A stretch of DNA of 64,000 bases from Ginsengibacter hankyongi (GCF_008710285.1 NZ_VYQF01000010.1:1-64000), one strand, 5' to 3'. Counted from the first letter of the stretch, positions 15,011 to 24,846 are shown. Notes: a model not told the origin generated them from the letters alone. Made by a program: numbers and translations.

Positions 15011-16195
15011 ATGAGAAAGATATTTTCTGTTATTATCACATTAGGCTTTACGATTCAGGCCTTTTCATTTCGTTTGGAATATGGTAATAACGTTGTAATA
15101 ACCCAGCCCGTCCATGAAGACCTGTATGTTTCAGCGGGGTCAGTAACTATTAATGCCCCAGTATTTGGTGATTTGATTTGTACAGGGGGCACTATCAATA
15201 TTAATGATTCTGTAAGTGATGATATTATAGTTGCAGGAGGCACTGTCACTTTTAACGGTTATGTGGGAGATGATATTCGTTGCGCAGGGGGAAGGTTGTA
15301 TATACAAAAAAGCATTGGTGGCGACCTGGTAATTGCAGGTGGACAGGTTACTGTTAACAGGGATGTTGTTATAGGTGGTGGGTTGTTGATGGGTGGTGGC
15401 GACATCACATTCAATGGTACCGTAAATAAATCTGTAAAGGCTGGGTTCGGGAGCCTTGTTTTTAATGGCCGTGCAGAAAAAGACATAGATGTAAGGGGAG
15501 GAGACCTGCAAATGAATGGCACTGTTATGGGGCCATCAATTATAGCAGCCAATAAAATCACGATAGGCAATGATGCTTCATTCAATAATGATGTTCGTTA
15601 CTGGAACAAGGCTGGGTCAGTGGACTTCAGGCAATCAATAAAAAACGGGAAAGCCATATATGATCCTTCACTAAAAATTGAAACAGGCCGCTGGTATTAC
15701 CTTGGCGGTATGTCAGTAATGGGATTACTATGGTATATCGGGATGGCATTATTGATGATTGCTATAATTCAGTATTTATTTAATGCAACAATGCAAAAAG
15801 CAGGAGATACCGTTTTCAATAAAACTTTAAAATCATCAGGATTTGGTTTGCTCTTTTTTATCGCGGTACCTATCGCAGCTATCATAGCTTTTATAACTAT
15901 CATAGGTGTACCCGTGGGCTTATTGTTACTGTTTAATTATATAATACTCATCCTGCTTGCAACCGTCATTACTTCGCTGGTGGCCGCACATTGGATTAAC
16001 AACCGTTTTAATCACAAATGGAGTTATTGGAAACTGGTATTTACAGCGTTAGGAATTTTTATTGTGCTTAAACTTATCAGCTTAATGCCTTTCCTCGGAT
16101 GGTTTATTGTATTGCTTGCAGCATGCATGGCATTTGGGGCAATACTGCAGAATATTAACTGGAAACGCAAACCACAGGTTGAAATAGCACAGTAG
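15011..16195 (+). CDS. Bactofilin-like beta-helix protein with C-terminal membrane domain
   Basis: A 394-residue protein in two parts. After a signal-like start, residues 20-210 are short repeats with alternating glycine and beta-strand character (INAPVFGDLICTGGTININ, DDIIVAGGTVTFNG, GDLVIAGGQVTVN), typical of bactofilin/polymer-forming right-handed beta-helices. Residues 230-385 contain four or more transmembrane helices (VMGLLWYIGMALLMIAIIQY and following). Fusion of a beta-helix to membrane helices suggests an envelope-anchored scaffold. It lies 21 bp after the GyrI-like gene, so it is probably in the same operon. Its 3' end is 2 bp from the convergent SDR gene. Confidence 0.78.
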   Translation: MRKIFSVIITLGFTIQAFSFRLEYGNNVVITQPVHEDLYVSAGSVTINAPVFGDLICTGGTININDSVSDDIIVAGGTVTFNGYVGDDIRCAGGRLYIQKSIGGDLVIAGGQVTVNRDVVIGGGLLMGGGDITFNGTVNKSVKAGFGSLVFNGRAEKDIDVRGGDLQMNGTVMGPSIIAANKITIGNDASFNNDVRYWNKAGSVDFRQSIKNGKAIYDPSLKIETGRWYYLGGMSVMGLLWYIGMALLMIAIIQYLFNATMQKAGDTVFNKTLKSSGFGLLFFIAVPIAAIIAFITIIGVPVGLLLLFNYIILILLATVITSLVAAHWINNRFNHKWSYWKLVFTALGIFIVLKLISLMPFLGWFIVLLAACMAFGAILQNINWKRKPQVEIAQ

Positions 16196-16197
16196 GA

Positions 16198-16959
16198 TTA
16201 AAAAGGTGACGGGCTAATGCATGTCCATCCGCCATCTACTATTAAAGTTTGCCCTGTTATATGTTTTGCTTTTTCAGAAACAAGGAACAAAGCGGTGCTG
16301 GCAATATCCGATACGGTTGCAGCTCTGCCCATCGGTGTTATTCTTTTCCATGTAGTTGCGTATTCCGGATCATCTAATGTTCTTTCGGTTAAAGTGGCGC
16401 CGGGTGCAATGGTGTTAACGTTGATTTTATACTGCGACAGTTCTATCACTAAATTTTTTGCCAGCATTTCCAGGGCAGCTTTACTCATGCCATAGGCAGC
16501 AAGGTCTTTGTGCGCCTGGTGGCCGGTTACAGAAGATGTAAATAATAACGATCCGCCTGATCCCTGCTTTTTCATTTGATTCGCGGCTGCCTGCGCCAAA
16601 AAAAAAGTACCTCCCAGGTTTACCTGCATCACCCGGAAAAAAGATTCAGGTTTGTAAGTAAAAAAATCTCCGAATAAAGTAATACCCGCATTTGCAATCA
16701 CAATATCAAGCTTACCAAATTGAGCAACTGCAGTATCAACCATTGTTTGAATAAATGCCATATCGCCGGAATCACCTGCAAGCGCTATACAATTGCCGCC
16801 GGTATTTTCAATGATCCGTTTCACAGCACTTTCAGCCAATGTTTGATCTACATCATTTAAAATAACATTCGCACCTTCTGCCGCAAGGCTCGAGCAAATT
16901 TCATAACCAATACCTTGCCCGGCTCCGGTTACAATGGCTACTTTGTTTTCAAAAATCAT
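16198..16959 (-). CDS. SDR-family NAD(P)-dependent oxidoreductase
   Basis: A 253-residue short-chain dehydrogenase/reductase. The cofactor motif TGAGQGIG lies near residues 11-18, the structural NAG is at about 91-93 (VIANAG), the catalytic Ser is in LFTSSVTG, and the catalytic YxxxK is YGMSK. The C-terminus IVDGGWTCISP is typical of 3-oxoacyl-ACP reductase-like and sugar or alcohol dehydrogenase-like SDRs. The length is normal. No pathway neighbours are present, so the substrate is unassigned. It converges with the bactofilin-like gene. Confidence 0.9.
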   Translation of the reverse strand: MIFENKVAIVTGAGQGIGYEICSSLAAEGANVILNDVDQTLAESAVKRIIENTGGNCIALAGDSGDMAFIQTMVDTAVAQFGKLDIVIANAGITLFGDFFTYKPESFFRVMQVNLGGTFFLAQAAANQMKKQGSGGSLLFTSSVTGHQAHKDLAAYGMSKAALEMLAKNLVIELSQYKINVNTIAPGATLTERTLDDPEYATTWKRITPMGRAATVSDIASTALFLVSEKAKHITGQTLIVDGGWTCISPSPF

Positions 16960-17592
16960 TATAATAGTTTTATGGTCAATTTTGAATGTGAGTTAGTTTA
17001 CCTGCTAACCGTTTACAAGCCACTACTCACTTTCTCAATGCAAATCTCTTACAACTTCTTTAAAATTACGATAACATTTAGTCCCTCAATATTTTTAAAT
17101 GAAAAAGAACTTTAACCGTTTGGTCTGATGCTGCCTCCTTTATGGAGGGGTTTTTATAGTAAGAAACAAGATGGCGGTGGTGGCGCCAATACACTATGGA
17201 ATACTTTCAATACTTTATATGAAAAGTTAACAACTACCAATAGCTTGATGCATTTATTGTTTTCAACATTTGAACATTTCCGTCGCATAGTTTGTTTTGC
17301 CCCTTTTACGAAGGTGTCAGTTAATGAATCGTTTTCATTAGCGAAGTTGCTGGTATAACGGTTAGGCTTATTCGTTATTAATTAAAGTGAGTATTTGTTG
17401 TTTCTTTAAAAGTGAATTCCTGAGCGAGTCGAAATTTCTTCAAAAAGGCAGGCTTACTTTATGTCATCAAACTAATTTATTCATCTTAAAAAATAAGAAA
17501 AAAGCGAGCAACAACAAAAGGCAGATAAAATGGATTGCAAAAAATATATACTGTGTTATCCTTAGCCAGTTACTGACCGGTGAAGACAAAAG
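16960..17592. other. Gene-free spacer
   Basis: No supportable gene. Short plus-strand open frames (17128-17358 and 17387-17596) are of biased composition and have no start context. CCTCC-TTTAT-GGAGG followed by GGTTTTT (about 17136-17153) is a weak terminator-like hairpin. ATAACGGTTAGG at 17355-17366 recurs exactly at 21456-21467. Confidence 0.55.
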
Positions 17593-17844
17593 TTAGTAAA
17601 CTGCAGCCGTAACAATGATCAATTCAACTCCCAGGAATATCATTTCCCTCCCTTCAAAGATGTGCTGAGTTATCCGCAACTGTTTCTGCCCCCAATAAAT
17701 CAATACGGCCAGGCCCGATAAGGTATTTATAATGAATATATACTGCTCCAGCTTATGTGTCACCAGTCCTGCCATGAAAGTGCCTAAATAAACCAGGATG
17801 CCAAAGATCAGACCTAGCTTTATCCAATAATCGGAAATAATCAT
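17593..17844 (-). CDS. Small hypothetical membrane protein
   Basis: An 83-residue protein with three hydrophobic segments (about residues 8-26, 34-49 and 68-82) and a short charged loop (KQLRITQHIFEGRE). I do not recognise the family. The ATG start gives a sensible first helix. It stands alone between two gene-poor stretches. Assigned as real because the hydrophobic pattern is regular and no better frame exists, but confidence is limited. Confidence 0.5.
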   Translation of the reverse strand: MIISDYWIKLGLIFGILVYLGTFMAGLVTHKLEQYIFIINTLSGLAVLIYWGQKQLRITQHIFEGREMIFLGVELIIVTAAVY

Positions 17845-18170
17845 AGCAATTGTGTTATGTTTTTTAAGAGGTTCACAGAATGCAGTGCCTGTAATTACCC
17901 TTTCAACAGGTAAAATAATTCTTTTTATTTATATACGCGGCAATTGCCGGTTTTAATACCCGGCGGCCTCGGTTATCCTGTACGCAAACCCCGCGAAGTG
18001 ATCAGCGAAAGATGACTTAGGCTGGCTAACATTTTAATAAATAACTAACACTTAAGGAGAAACAATAACCAGGAAAAAAAAGCGTTTGACTATATTGCTG
18101 AAAAGTTCATTTGCGATCTTTTTTTGCCGTTATAATTTATTTTTAATTAAATAAAAACCAAAAACTAATT
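17845..18170. other. Spacer without visible features
   Basis: Both adjoining genes point away from this gap. I see no gene, strong palindrome or repeat. A few in-frame fragments (for example PVRKPREVISER near 17975-18015) end in stops after 15-20 codons and may be chance. Confidence 0.4.
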
Positions 18171-18755
18171 ATGAAATACCTCGTGTTTATTCCAACAATT
18201 ATTCTTTTCTATTCTTGTTCAACTTTAAAGTCCGATGCATCTAAAACTACCCGGAATACGCATGACGTTGGAATTGAATGGGAGTATTCATCCCGTATAC
18301 ATGAGGCATACCAGGAAGATATGGATAGTGTTATTAATACTGAGATACAGAAATTCAATTCTTCCGGTCATTCATTTAACCTGCATAAGAAAAACCGAAA
18401 AGACAAAGATTATATTTCCCTGGAATTTAAAGATGGTAGAATAGCTTCCAAAGGCGAAAAAATTGCTGGTTATATTGTATGCGGACTTGGCTTAATTGCT
18501 ACACCGGTAGCATTAATCGCCCTGCATACCGGGTTTTTTGCTGCATTTTATTACCTGCCTGAAAACAGGTATTTAATGAAGTGCACTTATTCTGATGATC
18601 TTGCAGATCCTTCATCACATGGCAAAAAGTTTGAAGGTACTACCGGCGCTTTAATTGCGAATAAACATAAGCAAGTGAATAAATTATATACAAAGTTTTC
18701 TGCGAGCCTCGAAACGATACTGGCAAAGCTTGACAAGGAATTATCTTCCCATTAA
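18171..18755 (+). CDS. Hypothetical lipoprotein with one internal hydrophobic segment
   Basis: A 194-residue protein. The leader ends in FYSC, with Cys16 as the predicted lipid attachment site. The N-terminal half is polar (EYSSRIHEAYQEDMDSVINT), a hydrophobic segment follows at about residues 98-127 (IAGYIVCGLGLIATPVALIA), and the C-terminus is helical and basic. I do not recognise a family. The next gene, a TonB-C-like protein, begins 33 bp later on the same strand, so the two may form an operon. Confidence 0.65.
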   Translation: MKYLVFIPTIILFYSCSTLKSDASKTTRNTHDVGIEWEYSSRIHEAYQEDMDSVINTEIQKFNSSGHSFNLHKKNRKDKDYISLEFKDGRIASKGEKIAGYIVCGLGLIATPVALIALHTGFFAAFYYLPENRYLMKCTYSDDLADPSSHGKKFEGTTGALIANKHKQVNKLYTKFSASLETILAKLDKELSSH

Positions 18756-18788
18756 AATCTCAATTTAAATTTTATATACCTACAAATT

Positions 18789-19532
18789 ATGAAATTATTT
18801 TTTTCCTTTTTAATTACAATCGCTGCTTGTAACGCACAGGCACAAACGAAAATAACCAGGTACTATGACGCGAACTGGATCGAGACTTCCAAAGAAAAAG
18901 CGGCATTTTATGCAGACTTTATAAAAGACGGTACTGCTTATAGCTGCACCTCTTACTGGATAAACACCAAAACGGTAAGAGGCATATCCGTTTTTCCTGA
19001 TACGGTGATGCAAAATCCAATAGGTAAACAAATATTGTATTTCAAAAACGGGCGCATAGCAGATTCTTCCTTTACAGAGGATAAAAAAACTATTTATCTA
19101 TTTCACTACTATCCTGGCGGCCAGCTAGCTATGCACCTTTATGTGCCCTCAAACAGTTCCGAAGCAGTTGTAGAAGGATTTGACGAAGATGGCAAACGAA
19201 TCAAACATTATATTTTTCAAAAAGACGCTGAATTTAAAGGTGGAACGAAAGCATGGCAATCTTATATTGTTAAAAATGCTGCAAGAGATTTGTCAGTAAA
19301 AGGCGACAGCGCCATAACCGCAAAGGTGCAGGTACAATTTATAATTGATGAAAATGGCGACGTTATAGCAGCGAAGATTTTCAAATCGTCCGGGTACAGG
19401 AACGTAGACAATGATGCCTTGCGGGTAATTTCAGACAGCCCGAAGTGGAATAGTGCTATCTTATTCAACCAACCGGTAAATGCGTATAGAATACAACCTT
19501 TTGAATATCCTTTACAGCCAGAAAAAAAATAA
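18789..19532 (+). CDS. Exported protein with TonB C-terminal-like domain
   Basis: A 247-residue protein with a signal peptide (FSFLITIAACNAQAQ). Residues 20-150 carry YwqK-like stretches (GKQILYFKNGRIADSSF and YYPGGQLAMHLYV). The last about 85 residues match the TonB energy-transducer C-terminal fold (AKVQVQFIIDENGDVIAAKI, SSGYRNVDNDALRVI, WNSAILFNQPVN). It has no N-terminal transmembrane anchor or proline-rich spacer, so it is unlikely to energise receptors like classical TonB; such periplasmic TonB-C proteins are common in Bacteroidota and poorly understood. Confidence 0.8.
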   Translation: MKLFFSFLITIAACNAQAQTKITRYYDANWIETSKEKAAFYADFIKDGTAYSCTSYWINTKTVRGISVFPDTVMQNPIGKQILYFKNGRIADSSFTEDKKTIYLFHYYPGGQLAMHLYVPSNSSEAVVEGFDEDGKRIKHYIFQKDAEFKGGTKAWQSYIVKNAARDLSVKGDSAITAKVQVQFIIDENGDVIAAKIFKSSGYRNVDNDALRVISDSPKWNSAILFNQPVNAYRIQPFEYPLQPEKK

Positions 19533-19876
19533 TGATGTTTTATTTCCATTCCGCCCTGTGTAAAACAAAAAACCTGCTTAGAATTCCCAAAACGTGAAAA
19601 CGAAGAAGCGAAGTATTGATATTTATCGTTTAGTTCGAACAAAATATATCTGAAGCGATTTTGGTTAAATCGTATAGCAAGTGTATTGTCTGAATTAGTG
19701 TTATTTAGGGTAACCCTTCCGTTGCCCGTGAATAGTAAGTTTCAGAGGTTTATTCATCTGATTAATAAATTATAATATGATGGAATAGGGCAGGGGCATC
19801 AGCGGGAAAGGAAAGGGAACTATTAGATTGTGCAGCGTTTTAATCACAAAACCAATCCATAAAGAAAGCCCTTTTT
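19533..19876. other. Spacer without visible genes
   Basis: A minus-strand open frame (19262-19642) runs antisense through the TonB-C gene and is a shadow. I see no promoter, hairpin or repeat worth reporting. Confidence 0.5.
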
Positions 19877-20317
19877 ATGAAGCGAATATTAGCCTTCATT
19901 GCGCTGGCGAGTTTTACACTGTTTTCCTGTAGCAAAGAATACTCCGTTGAATTTGTTCCCACTTCCTTAAACGGAACCTGGAGAATGATTACGGTGAAAG
20001 ATCATATTTCGGGTTTAACAATATCCAAACCTTCTGACCTTCAGGGAGAAGTTGTAATTACATTTATCCCTAAGAGCAATACTACCGGCATATTTTATGG
20101 GCACACATTAACGAACCAGATATCGAAGTGCAACTATACAACCGGCGCAAACCGGCTATTGTCAATTCCATCTCTGTTCATGACTAAACTTGCGGAAACT
20201 TCCTGGGGGCAGGAATTCGTCAATAATATTTGCACTTCCATTGAATATAGTTTTGAAAGTAATGGTAATCTTATTATTAGAACCACGAACAGAATACTCA
20301 TATTTAAAAGGCTATAA
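19877..20317 (+). CDS. Hypothetical lipoprotein, lipocalin-like pattern
   Basis: A 146-residue protein with a lipoprotein leader ending in LFSC (Cys18). The mature part has the LNGTWRMITVKDH start and alternating strands (GEVVITFIPKS, TGIFYGHTL, SIEYSFESNGNLIIRT) common in small Bacteroidota lipocalin-like or META-like lipoproteins. No catalytic motif. It stands alone between two spacers. The family assignment is by pattern only. Confidence 0.65.
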   Translation: MKRILAFIALASFTLFSCSKEYSVEFVPTSLNGTWRMITVKDHISGLTISKPSDLQGEVVITFIPKSNTTGIFYGHTLTNQISKCNYTTGANRLLSIPSLFMTKLAETSWGQEFVNNICTSIEYSFESNGNLIIRTTNRILIFKRL

Positions 20318-20764
20318 AGCGCATCCATTTTATCAATTCTCACGATGTTAATTAAGACGAACACTTATTCTTTTCAACTTACTTAATTGAGCCGGTATCT
20401 TTCATCTTTGCCTGCATATTAGTTAGTGACGTTTCCAGATGCTCTAATTTTTTTATGTTCGCTAACTGCAACGTCTACACGAAGTAACTATGGCCGCTTC
20501 CACAACGGAGCAGTTTGCCATTCATCAACATATTCACCTAAATAATTTCGTTTTAGCATTTCCTTTAAAAAAATATTCATGCGCTTTCAGTAGCACATTT
20601 TTTTCCTTCAGTTTACCAATTACATGCCTGGGTTTTCCCGTTAACGTTATCTTAACGAAACTCTTTACCAGAAAGCATTGCCGGAGATAACAATTCATTA
20701 TCACTTACTTCTTTTCAGGTCTACATTTATACAGGATTTCATAAACTTTTTAAATCTTACAATC
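20318..20764. other. Spacer without visible genes
   Basis: A plus-strand open frame at 20490-20690 is composition-biased and has no homology I recognise. CATCTTTGCC near 20403-20412 resembles the TTTG-ending Bacteroidota -7 element, but no gene start follows closely. Confidence 0.45.
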
Positions 20765-21319
20765 ATGAAAACAACAATCATTCGTCACCTGTTACTCGCT
20801 GGTGCAGCGTCGCTCATCGCATTTTCTTCCTTTTCCCAGGTTAACACAACCAGGCAAACGGCCTACACTGCGGAAAGTGCCGATGCCGTAAATATGGCCC
20901 ATCTTAAACCAGATCTTTCGGGGTTAAAAAATTATATAAGTGATGAAAAAACGGAGCGAAAGATATTGCAATATTTTACCACGCCTTTTGACGATGCGGT
21001 AAACATTACCTGGGTAAAAGTGGACGATAATGTATTAGCAGAATTTACCGTTGGAAATATAAAAACCCGCAGCCTGTTTGATAAAAAGGGCAACCTTGTT
21101 TACAGTATTGATTATTCTGATGAGAAATTGCTACCCAGGCACTACAAGCAGATGATTCATAGTGATTACGCCGGTTACAAAATCAACCAGGTAGCCAGAG
21201 TGAATGAAGCGCTCCGGGAAATTTGGGTTGTAAAGCTTGAAGCACCAGATAAGTTTGCAACCGTACGAATTGAAAACGATCAACCTGAAGAAGTAGAAAA
21301 ATTTAAAAAGCTTCGCTAA
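20765..21319 (+). CDS. Exported PepSY-like hypothetical protein
   Basis: A 184-residue protein from the ATG at 20765, chosen because it yields a clean signal peptide (LLLAGAASLIAFSSFSQ); the longer upstream frame does not. The mature part contains PFDDAVNITWVKVDDNVLAEFTVG-like and KQMIHSDYAGYKINQVARVN segments, the pattern of small periplasmic PepSY-like/BLIP-like domains. There is no catalytic motif and no operon partner. Confidence 0.7.
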   Translation: MKTTIIRHLLLAGAASLIAFSSFSQVNTTRQTAYTAESADAVNMAHLKPDLSGLKNYISDEKTERKILQYFTTPFDDAVNITWVKVDDNVLAEFTVGNIKTRSLFDKKGNLVYSIDYSDEKLLPRHYKQMIHSDYAGYKINQVARVNEALREIWVVKLEAPDKFATVRIENDQPEEVEKFKKLR

Positions 21320-21630
21320 AAAATCGCCGGATCTTTAGGAACCGTTTCATTCCTGTGGTAACTTAGTGCGCTGTGCCGGAGCAGGATATCTCTCCATTAG
21401 CTTACACTATAGCATTACAGTCCGTGAGCGGTTTTTTCATTTAAAATTTTTTAACATAACGGTTAGGTATATCCGCCATTGTTAAATTCTTTATGCAGCC
21501 TATGCTTACTTCAGCAATACCCAACCGAATTTTCAGGTCGCGGTTTACAAAACGAATAAATAAGTTTGTTTTGCACAGAAAGGATGTTTCGTTATATTTA
21601 AGAAGATTTATCTAACCAAAATAAAACAAC
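21320..21630. other. Spacer with a 12-bp repeat also found at 17355
   Basis: No gene. ATAACGGTTAGG at 21456-21467 repeats 17355-17366 exactly. Nothing else stands out. Confidence 0.45.
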
Positions 21631-21951
21631 ATGACAAAGTTTTTAATAACTGCCGCTTACAATGAAGACGGCGTTAAAGGATTGCTTAAAGTGGGTGGCA
21701 CCAACCGGAAAGAAGCCATTGCAAAAATGATTGCTGACATCGGCGGTAAACTAGAGGCATTTTATTTTGCTTTCGGAGATTATGATGTGTACGCCATAGC
21801 TGAATTGCCTGATACAACTTCTGCTGCTGCACTTGCTTTAACCATTAATGCATCGGGAATGGTTAATCTATCAACGACCCTTCTTTTAACTCCTGAAGAA
21901 ATTGACAAGGCAGCAAAAATGACCGTTAATTATCGTTCGCCTGGGAACTAG
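21631..21951 (+). CDS. GYD-domain protein
   Basis: A 106-residue cytoplasmic protein of the GYD family (ferredoxin-like fold): FLITAAYNEDGVKGLLKVGG at the N-terminus, AFYFAFGDYDVYAIAELPD holding the G-[DY]-D hallmark near residues 48-52, and TLLLTPEEIDKAA at the end. Such proteins occur as small oligomers of unknown activity. It is a single gene with spacers on both sides. Confidence 0.82.
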   Translation: MTKFLITAAYNEDGVKGLLKVGGTNRKEAIAKMIADIGGKLEAFYFAFGDYDVYAIAELPDTTSAAALALTINASGMVNLSTTLLLTPEEIDKAAKMTVNYRSPGN

Positions 21952-22197
21952 TTGATGAAGAGATGAAAATGTATTGTGAACTTCAGCGATCTTTTATATT
22001 TTGTTTGAAGAAGGAAAACCGCGTCCATCCGGCAGGGTATGCTGATCTAAATGATGAGGGATTAATTCTCTTTGATCATTCAACAAGTATAATAAACTTT
22101 CTTAACCATTTGCAATACAGGAGTTGTCTCAAAAGTCCTGTATTACTTTAAGTCCGGGCAAATCATTTTGGTATTCATCTTATTTCGGGTGTTCTAT

Positions 22198-23082
22198 TTA
22201 GTGGAGCGAATCTTTCGTCATCTTCTCATCAAACTCCTTTTGCATTTCACTGAGTTCCGCATCATAACCTTGCTGATCTATAAAAGCACCCGGATTGTAT
22301 GCATCGCCGGGCTTATGCTTTTCATGCAATTTAAACTGGCTTGCGTGCGATGCAAGCCAAATATCAAATGATATATTTTTCATCGCTTTTAAGGTATAAG
22401 CATAATCACTTGTTATGGATGGATAAGTTGTTATTGTTGCAAATGGCTCATCCGTGACGATAGTGGGTATGTTTGCAATAAGTACCTTATAAGATCGCTG
22501 GTTATCCTTTACAGTAAACAAAAAACTACAGGAGCCTTTTGTGTGGCCCGGATGATGCAACATTACCAGTTGCATATTGCCTAATGTAATAGTATCATTA
22601 TTACGCAATAAGCGATTGGGCTTTACAGGCTCAAAAGTTCTGCCATATTTACCCAATACATAATCTGAGCTTCCGCCGGTTGCCAACACATCTGCCTCTT
22701 TTTCGTCTACCATCAGCCGGGCGCCGGTGCTCTTTTTAATGGCAGCCATTGCACCCATATGGTCGTAGTGAGCCTGGGTGTTTAAAAGTATTTTGGTATC
22801 AGCAAACCTGAAGCCTAAGGTTTCAATGTTGTTCCTTATTTGTACTGCTGAAGATGAAAGCCCTGTATTAATGAGTATATTTCCTTGTGGAGTTGTAATG
22901 AGATAACAGGCAAGCTCATAAGTGCCTACATAATACAGGTTTCCTGCTATGCGAAATGGCTGGCAGGGCTTTACCCATTCAGCATCTGCTCTGGGCTCTT
23001 GTACTTTTTGTGCACTCACAGTTAATGATGTTAACGATAAAACAACGGCAATTAAAACAAAGTGTATTGAATACCCGGACAT
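22198..23082 (-). CDS. Subclass B3 metallo-beta-lactamase, GOB-like with Gln at the first zinc ligand position
   Basis: A 294-residue protein with a signal peptide (about residues 1-24), periplasmic. The metal-binding motif reads TQAHYDHMGA: Gln103, His105, Asp107 and His108, with His180 (HHPGHTKGS) and His246 (ASHASQF). In B3 numbering this is Q116-H118-D120-H121-H196-H263, and Gln instead of His at 116 is the hallmark of GOB enzymes of Elizabethkingia. Other segments (GGSSDYVLGKYG, YPSITSDYAYTLKAMKN) also agree with GOB as I remember it. It hydrolyses beta-lactams if active. It is a lone gene, with no adjacent regulator, integrase or IS, so it looks chromosomal rather than newly acquired. 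Substrate range is not readable. Confidence 0.88.
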   Translation of the reverse strand: MSGYSIHFVLIAVVLSLTSLTVSAQKVQEPRADAEWVKPCQPFRIAGNLYYVGTYELACYLITTPQGNILINTGLSSSAVQIRNNIETLGFRFADTKILLNTQAHYDHMGAMAAIKKSTGARLMVDEKEADVLATGGSSDYVLGKYGRTFEPVKPNRLLRNNDTITLGNMQLVMLHHPGHTKGSCSFLFTVKDNQRSYKVLIANIPTIVTDEPFATITTYPSITSDYAYTLKAMKNISFDIWLASHASQFKLHEKHKPGDAYNPGAFIDQQGYDAELSEMQKEFDEKMTKDSLH

Positions 23083-23367
23083 TTTGGAATTGAATGGTGA
23101 ATGTCAAATATATCATGATAAATTATCGAAGCAAAACTTAAAACAATTCTTTGTCTGCGGATTGCCAATTACATAACTTGAAGAAACCCTTATAAGGCTG
23201 ATCGGGAAAAATAAGCCTGTAATTATTAAATAATTTCCCTTTAAAGCTTTCCGCGGTTAGTTTATTAATAATTATTTGTCAATTCTTATAAATAAAACTG
23301 CACAAAAGAGGGCAATGTCCATATATTTTAGGAATTTTGCACTCCAATAAAAAAACTACAAAAGCAT

Positions 23368-24762
23368 ATGCCAAGTACATTGTTCGACAAGGTGTGGGAC
23401 TCACATGTAGTCCGCAAAATTGAAGATGGTCCGGATGTTCTATTTATCGACCGTCATTTTATTCATGAAGTTACCAGCCCTGTTGCGTTCCGGGGACTCG
23501 AGAGCCGTGGTTTAAAAGTAATGTTTCCTGAAAAAACATTTGCTACTGCAGATCATAACACCCCAACCATCAACCAGCATTTACCGGTTAAAGATGCTCT
23601 TTCAGCCAACCAGTTAAAAGCATTAGAGGTAAATTCGGCCAAATATGGTATTTCACACTGGGGCCTTGGTAATCCGAAAAACGGCATTGTGCATATTATC
23701 GGGCCTGAAAATGGAATTACTTTGCCTGGAATGACGATTGTGTGCGGCGATTCGCATACGTCTACCCACGGCGCATTTGGTTGTATTGCTTTTGGAATCG
23801 GTACTTCCGAAGTGGAAATGGTTTTATCATCTCAATGTATTATGCAGCCGAAACCAAAAAAAATGCGCATCAATGTAAACGGCAAATTGGGTAAGGCAAT
23901 TACCCCAAAGGATGTTGTCCTTTATATAATTGCTAAATTAACAGCTGCAGGCGCTACCGGATATTTTGTTGAATATGCCGGTGAAGTATTTGAGAAGATG
24001 AGTATGGAAGGAAGAATGACAGTTTGTAACATGAGTATTGAAATGGGCGCACGGGGCGGCATGATTGCACCGGATGAAACAACGTTCACTTATATTAAGG
24101 GAAAGGAAAAGGCCCCCAAAGGTGAAGCCTGGGATAAAGCATTGGCCTACTGGAAAACATTAAAAACTGATGCAGATGCCACTTTTGATATTGAACATCA
24201 TTATGATGCTGCAGATATTGAACCCATGATAACCTACGGAACCAATCCCGGTATGGGATTGGGCATCACCAAACACATACCAACAGCAGAACAGGCTGGT
24301 GGTGGCAAGTCCAGTTATGAAAAATCCCTTAACTACATGGGCTTTCATGAGGATGATTCCATGCTTGGGAAAAAGGTAGATTATGTTTTTTTAGGAAGTT
24401 GTACCAATGGACGCATTGAAGATTTTCGTGCGTTCGCATCAATAGTAAAAGGGCGCAAGAAAGCTGAAAATATAACAGCATGGATTGTTCCCGGTTCGCA
24501 TGTGGTTGAACAGCAAATTAAGGATGAAGGCATTTTAGACATTTTAACCGAAGCAGGTTTTGAATTGCGTCAGCCGGGATGTTCTGCATGCCTGGCAATG
24601 AATGATGATAAAATTCCCGCCGGTAAATATGCCGTTAGTACCAGCAACAGAAACTTTGAAGGAAGACAGGGGCCGGGTGCAAGAACGATGCTGGCGAGTC
24701 CCTTTATGGCCGCGGCTGCGGCTGTTACCGGTGTAGTTACTGATCCAAGGGAGCTACTCTAA
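23368..24762 (+). CDS. leuC: 3-isopropylmalate dehydratase large subunit
   Basis: A 464-residue aconitase-family subunit, normal length. The three 4Fe-4S cluster cysteines are at 345 (LGSCTNGR), 405 and 408 (GCSACLAMN). Other family motifs are [16 protein letters not shown] and [10 protein letters not shown]. With LeuD it isomerises 2-isopropylmalate, and the same enzyme can act on citramalate for isoleucine. It is the first gene of a four-gene branched-chain operon (leuC, leuD, synthase, leuB). The 138-bp gap to leuD is wide for an operon and contains a dispersed repeat (24847-24870). Confidence 0.96.
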   Translation: MPSTLFDKVWDSHVVRKIEDGPDVLFIDRHFIHEVTSPVAFRGLESRGLKVMFPEKTFATADHNTPTINQHLPVKDALSANQLKALEVNSAKYGISHWGLGNPKNGIVHIIGPENGITLPGMTIVCGDSHTSTHGAFGCIAFGIGTSEVEMVLSSQCIMQPKPKKMRINVNGKLGKAITPKDVVLYIIAKLTAAGATGYFVEYAGEVFEKMSMEGRMTVCNMSIEMGARGGMIAPDETTFTYIKGKEKAPKGEAWDKALAYWKTLKTDADATFDIEHHYDAADIEPMITYGTNPGMGLGITKHIPTAEQAGGGKSSYEKSLNYMGFHEDDSMLGKKVDYVFLGSCTNGRIEDFRAFASIVKGRKKAENITAWIVPGSHVVEQQIKDEGILDILTEAGFELRQPGCSACLAMNDDKIPAGKYAVSTSNRNFEGRQGPGARTMLASPFMAAAAAVTGVVTDPRELL

Positions 24763-24846
24763 CGATGTGGGATGCACGATGTTGCATATAAAAAAGAAAC
24801 AAAATAAAAATAAATAAACTACTAATACTCTTTGTCTCTCTTCTTC

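Noticed and set aside
21963-22151. Small open frame after the GYD gene
   Set aside because: Composition and codon pattern look non-coding, and it has no signal, motif or conserved neighbour.
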